DNA from: CAYMZZ01 sp964395095 | Lineage (GTDB): Bacteria; Bacteroidota; Bacteroidia; Chitinophagales; Chitinophagaceae | Length of the DNA: 64,000 bases | Direction: 5' to 3' | Assembly: GCA_964395095.1 (NCBI GenBank) | Contig: CAYMZZ010000006.1 | Span: 228,082 to 292,081 of the forward strand | Shown here: piece after piece, positions 62,604 to 64,000 of the stretch | Layout of the letters: each line of letters starts with the position of its first letter | How positions within the stretch are numbered: position 1 is the first letter of the stretch | Program-made: the position numbers and the translations under genes | The notes under the pieces: model-generated | What the model saw: the letters and a program-made list of their open reading frames with translations, nothing else | The model's database searches: none | Told to the model about the DNA's origin: nothing

Positions 62604-63100
62604 ACACGCCCACATACAGCATAGAGGGAATCCGAACCATTCTCGACAGGGTGATGGATCCGGAAGTGCCGGTACTGTCGGTGCTTGACCTTGGTATTGT
62701 ACGCGACATTTCGGTCAACGAAGAAAAAGTAACGGTTACCATCACGCCCACTTATACGGGATGCCCGGCTATGGACGTAATCAGTATGCAGATACGCATG
62801 GAACTGATGGCCGCAGGTGTGAAAGAAGTGGAAATAAAGCAGGTATTATCTCCCGCCTGGACAACCGACTGGATGAGCGATCGCGGCAAGCGACGCCTGA
62901 AAGAATATGGTATAGCGCCGCCGATGCCCCGGCAACAGGTGTGTAGTCCCACCCGCTTTGCGGCAGAAGAAGCCATTCAGTGTCCGCATTGCTCCTCTTA
63001 TCATACACATCGCGTAAGTGAGTTTGGCTCCACCGCCTGCAAAGCGCTATATCAATGTGATGATTGCCTGGAGCCCTTCGATTATTTTAAGTGCCATTGA
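62597..63100 (+). CDS. paaD: PaaD-type Fe-S assembly protein of the phenylacetate epoxidase
   Basis: The 167-residue protein has an MIP18/DUF59-like domain (about 8-95: RVMDPEVPVLSVLDLGIVRDI, TPTYTGCPAMDVI) and a C-terminal zinc-ribbon-like part with CPHC and CDDC pairs. PaaD matures the iron centre of the epoxidase complex. Its start overlaps the paaC stop by 7 bp (ATGGTAA), and paaG follows after 38 bp. Confidence 0.94.
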   Translation: MVNTPTYSIEGIRTILDRVMDPEVPVLSVLDLGIVRDISVNEEKVTVTITPTYTGCPAMDVISMQIRMELMAAGVKEVEIKQVLSPAWTTDWMSDRGKRRLKEYGIAPPMPRQQVCSPTRFAAEEAIQCPHCSSYHTHRVSEFGSTACKALYQCDDCLEPFDYFKCH

Positions 63101-63138
63101 CCTACCTTAGCATTTCCATTAAATCCTTAAATCACGGT

Positions 63139-63912
63139 ATGTCATCCATTCTTTTTGAAATAAAAGACAGCATCGGCTACATTACACTCAACAGGCCGGA
63201 AAAATTGAATGCATTCAACCGCGAGATGTCGCTGGCCATGCAGGAAAAGCTCGACCGCTGTAAAGAGAATGATGTGCGTTGCGTGTACATCACCGGAGCC
63301 GGCAAGGCCTTCTCAGCGGGCCAGGACCTGGCGGAAGTGGTGGATCCAGAGGGTCCGGGAATGCAAAGAATTCTGACCGAACATTTCAATCCGATCATTA
63401 TACGGATACGCGAATTGCAGAAACCCGTGGTATCGGCCATCAATGGGGTGGCCGCCGGTGCCGGCGCCAACATCGCCCTCTGCTGCGATATAGCGATGGC
63501 CGCCCATTCCGCTTCCTTTATACAGGCTTTTTCCAAAATTGGACTAATCCCCGACAGTGGCGGCACCTTCTTCCTGCCAAGATTGATTGGCTGGCAACGC
63601 GCCTCGGCCATCATGATGCTCGGCGAAAAAATTGAAGCAACCCTCGCCGAACAATGGGGAATGATTTACAAAGTATTCCCGGATGAACGCTTTGTAACCG
63701 AAACCCAAAAGATAGCCCAAACCCTGGCGCAAATGCCCACGATTGGTTTAGCCTATACCAAAAAAGCGCTGCAATGGGGTTTCACCCATACCATGTATGA
63801 ACAACTCCAGAACGAAGATAAATTGCAGCAATGGGCGGCAACAACCGCCGATTATAAAGAAGGTGTAACGGCGTTTATGGAAAAAAGGAAGCCGGAGTTT
63901 AAAGGCGAATGA
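63139..63912 (+). CDS. paaG: Ring-1,2-epoxyphenylacetyl-CoA isomerase PaaG
   Basis: The ATG at 63139 gives 257 residues of the crotonase fold: GKAFSAGQDLAEV (oxyanion region), GVAAGAGANIALCCDIAMAA, and FIQAFSKIGLIPDSGGT, where D139 corresponds to the catalytic Asp of E. coli PaaG. This Asp-only site and the IPDSGGTFFLPRL block favour PaaG over the hydratase PaaF. It would turn the epoxide into the oxepin-CoA for ring opening. It follows paaD by 38 bp. Later pathway genes (paaZ, J, H, F, K) are not in the window and may lie further on. The remaining 88 bp to the edge contain only ATTTGGGG-type repeat words. Confidence 0.88.
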   Translation: MSSILFEIKDSIGYITLNRPEKLNAFNREMSLAMQEKLDRCKENDVRCVYITGAGKAFSAGQDLAEVVDPEGPGMQRILTEHFNPIIIRIRELQKPVVSAINGVAAGAGANIALCCDIAMAAHSASFIQAFSKIGLIPDSGGTFFLPRLIGWQRASAIMMLGEKIEATLAEQWGMIYKVFPDERFVTETQKIAQTLAQMPTIGLAYTKKALQWGFTHTMYEQLQNEDKLQQWAATTADYKEGVTAFMEKRKPEFKGE

Positions 63913-64000
63913 GACCAGGAATGGAGGAAATTTGGGGATTTGGGCATCACTGTTGTCCGGTAAAAATATCAAAAAAGTAAAAGATAAGGGGCCCAATGAG

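Overview
The window is chromosomal DNA of a Bacteroidota, most likely a Chitinophagaceae member. The evidence is three SusC-type receptors with two SusD partners, FecR/ECF-sigma pairs feeding STN-type SusC proteins, promoters of the TTTG...TAnnTTTG class, lipoproteins with K/Q/S after the lipobox Cys, a T9SS-like C-terminal domain, three GH144 enzymes, and no general reliance on Shine-Dalgarno sequences. The species cannot be fixed from the sequence alone.

Layout. 1-6.4 kb (minus strand): an alpha-amylase-type unit (secreted GH13, a degenerate-NUDIX sugar regulator, a SusC cut by the window edge) with one operator motif before each end of the unit. 6.5-8.1 kb: a REP/RAYT island, made of direct REP arrays around a Y1 transposase plus a 27/30-bp minisatellite. 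8.1-14.9 kb: housekeeping genes (ligA, a DUF2461 protein, yceI, asd, a lamin-tail protein). asd has what looks like a complete leader-peptide transcription attenuator. 15.0-17.8 kb: paaE with a TetR regulator, and a divergent PfkB kinase.

17.9-41.9 kb (all minus): a large beta-glucan-type polysaccharide utilization locus (PUL-1). Reading in transcription order: ECF sigma, FecR, STN-SusC, SusD, LamG lipoprotein, terminator, GH144, metallophosphoesterase, DoxX, GH43, SGNH hydrolase, GH3, sulfatase, esterase, GH30, GH30, GH3. 42.1-60.2 kb (minus): a second locus (PUL-2) with the same sigma-FecR-SusC-SusD-LamG-terminator head, followed by a seven-haem c-type cytochrome lipoprotein overlapping a giant FG-GAP/ASPIC lipoprotein, two more GH144 enzymes and a Gfo/Idh/MocA oxidoreductase. 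60.4-64 kb (plus): paaABCD and paaG of aerobic phenylacetate catabolism, whose reductase gene paaE lies 44 kb away on the other side of the two PULs.

Inferred workings. Each sigma/FecR pair would sense substrate passing through its STN-SusC and switch on the susCD-LamG unit. GH144 and GH30 would cut beta-1,2- and beta-1,6-type glucans, and the two GH3 enzymes would finish the oligosaccharides to glucose. Intergenic spaces are filled with AT-rich foldback repeats built from short degenerate words, several of which act or could act as terminators. No tRNA, rRNA or CRISPR was seen.
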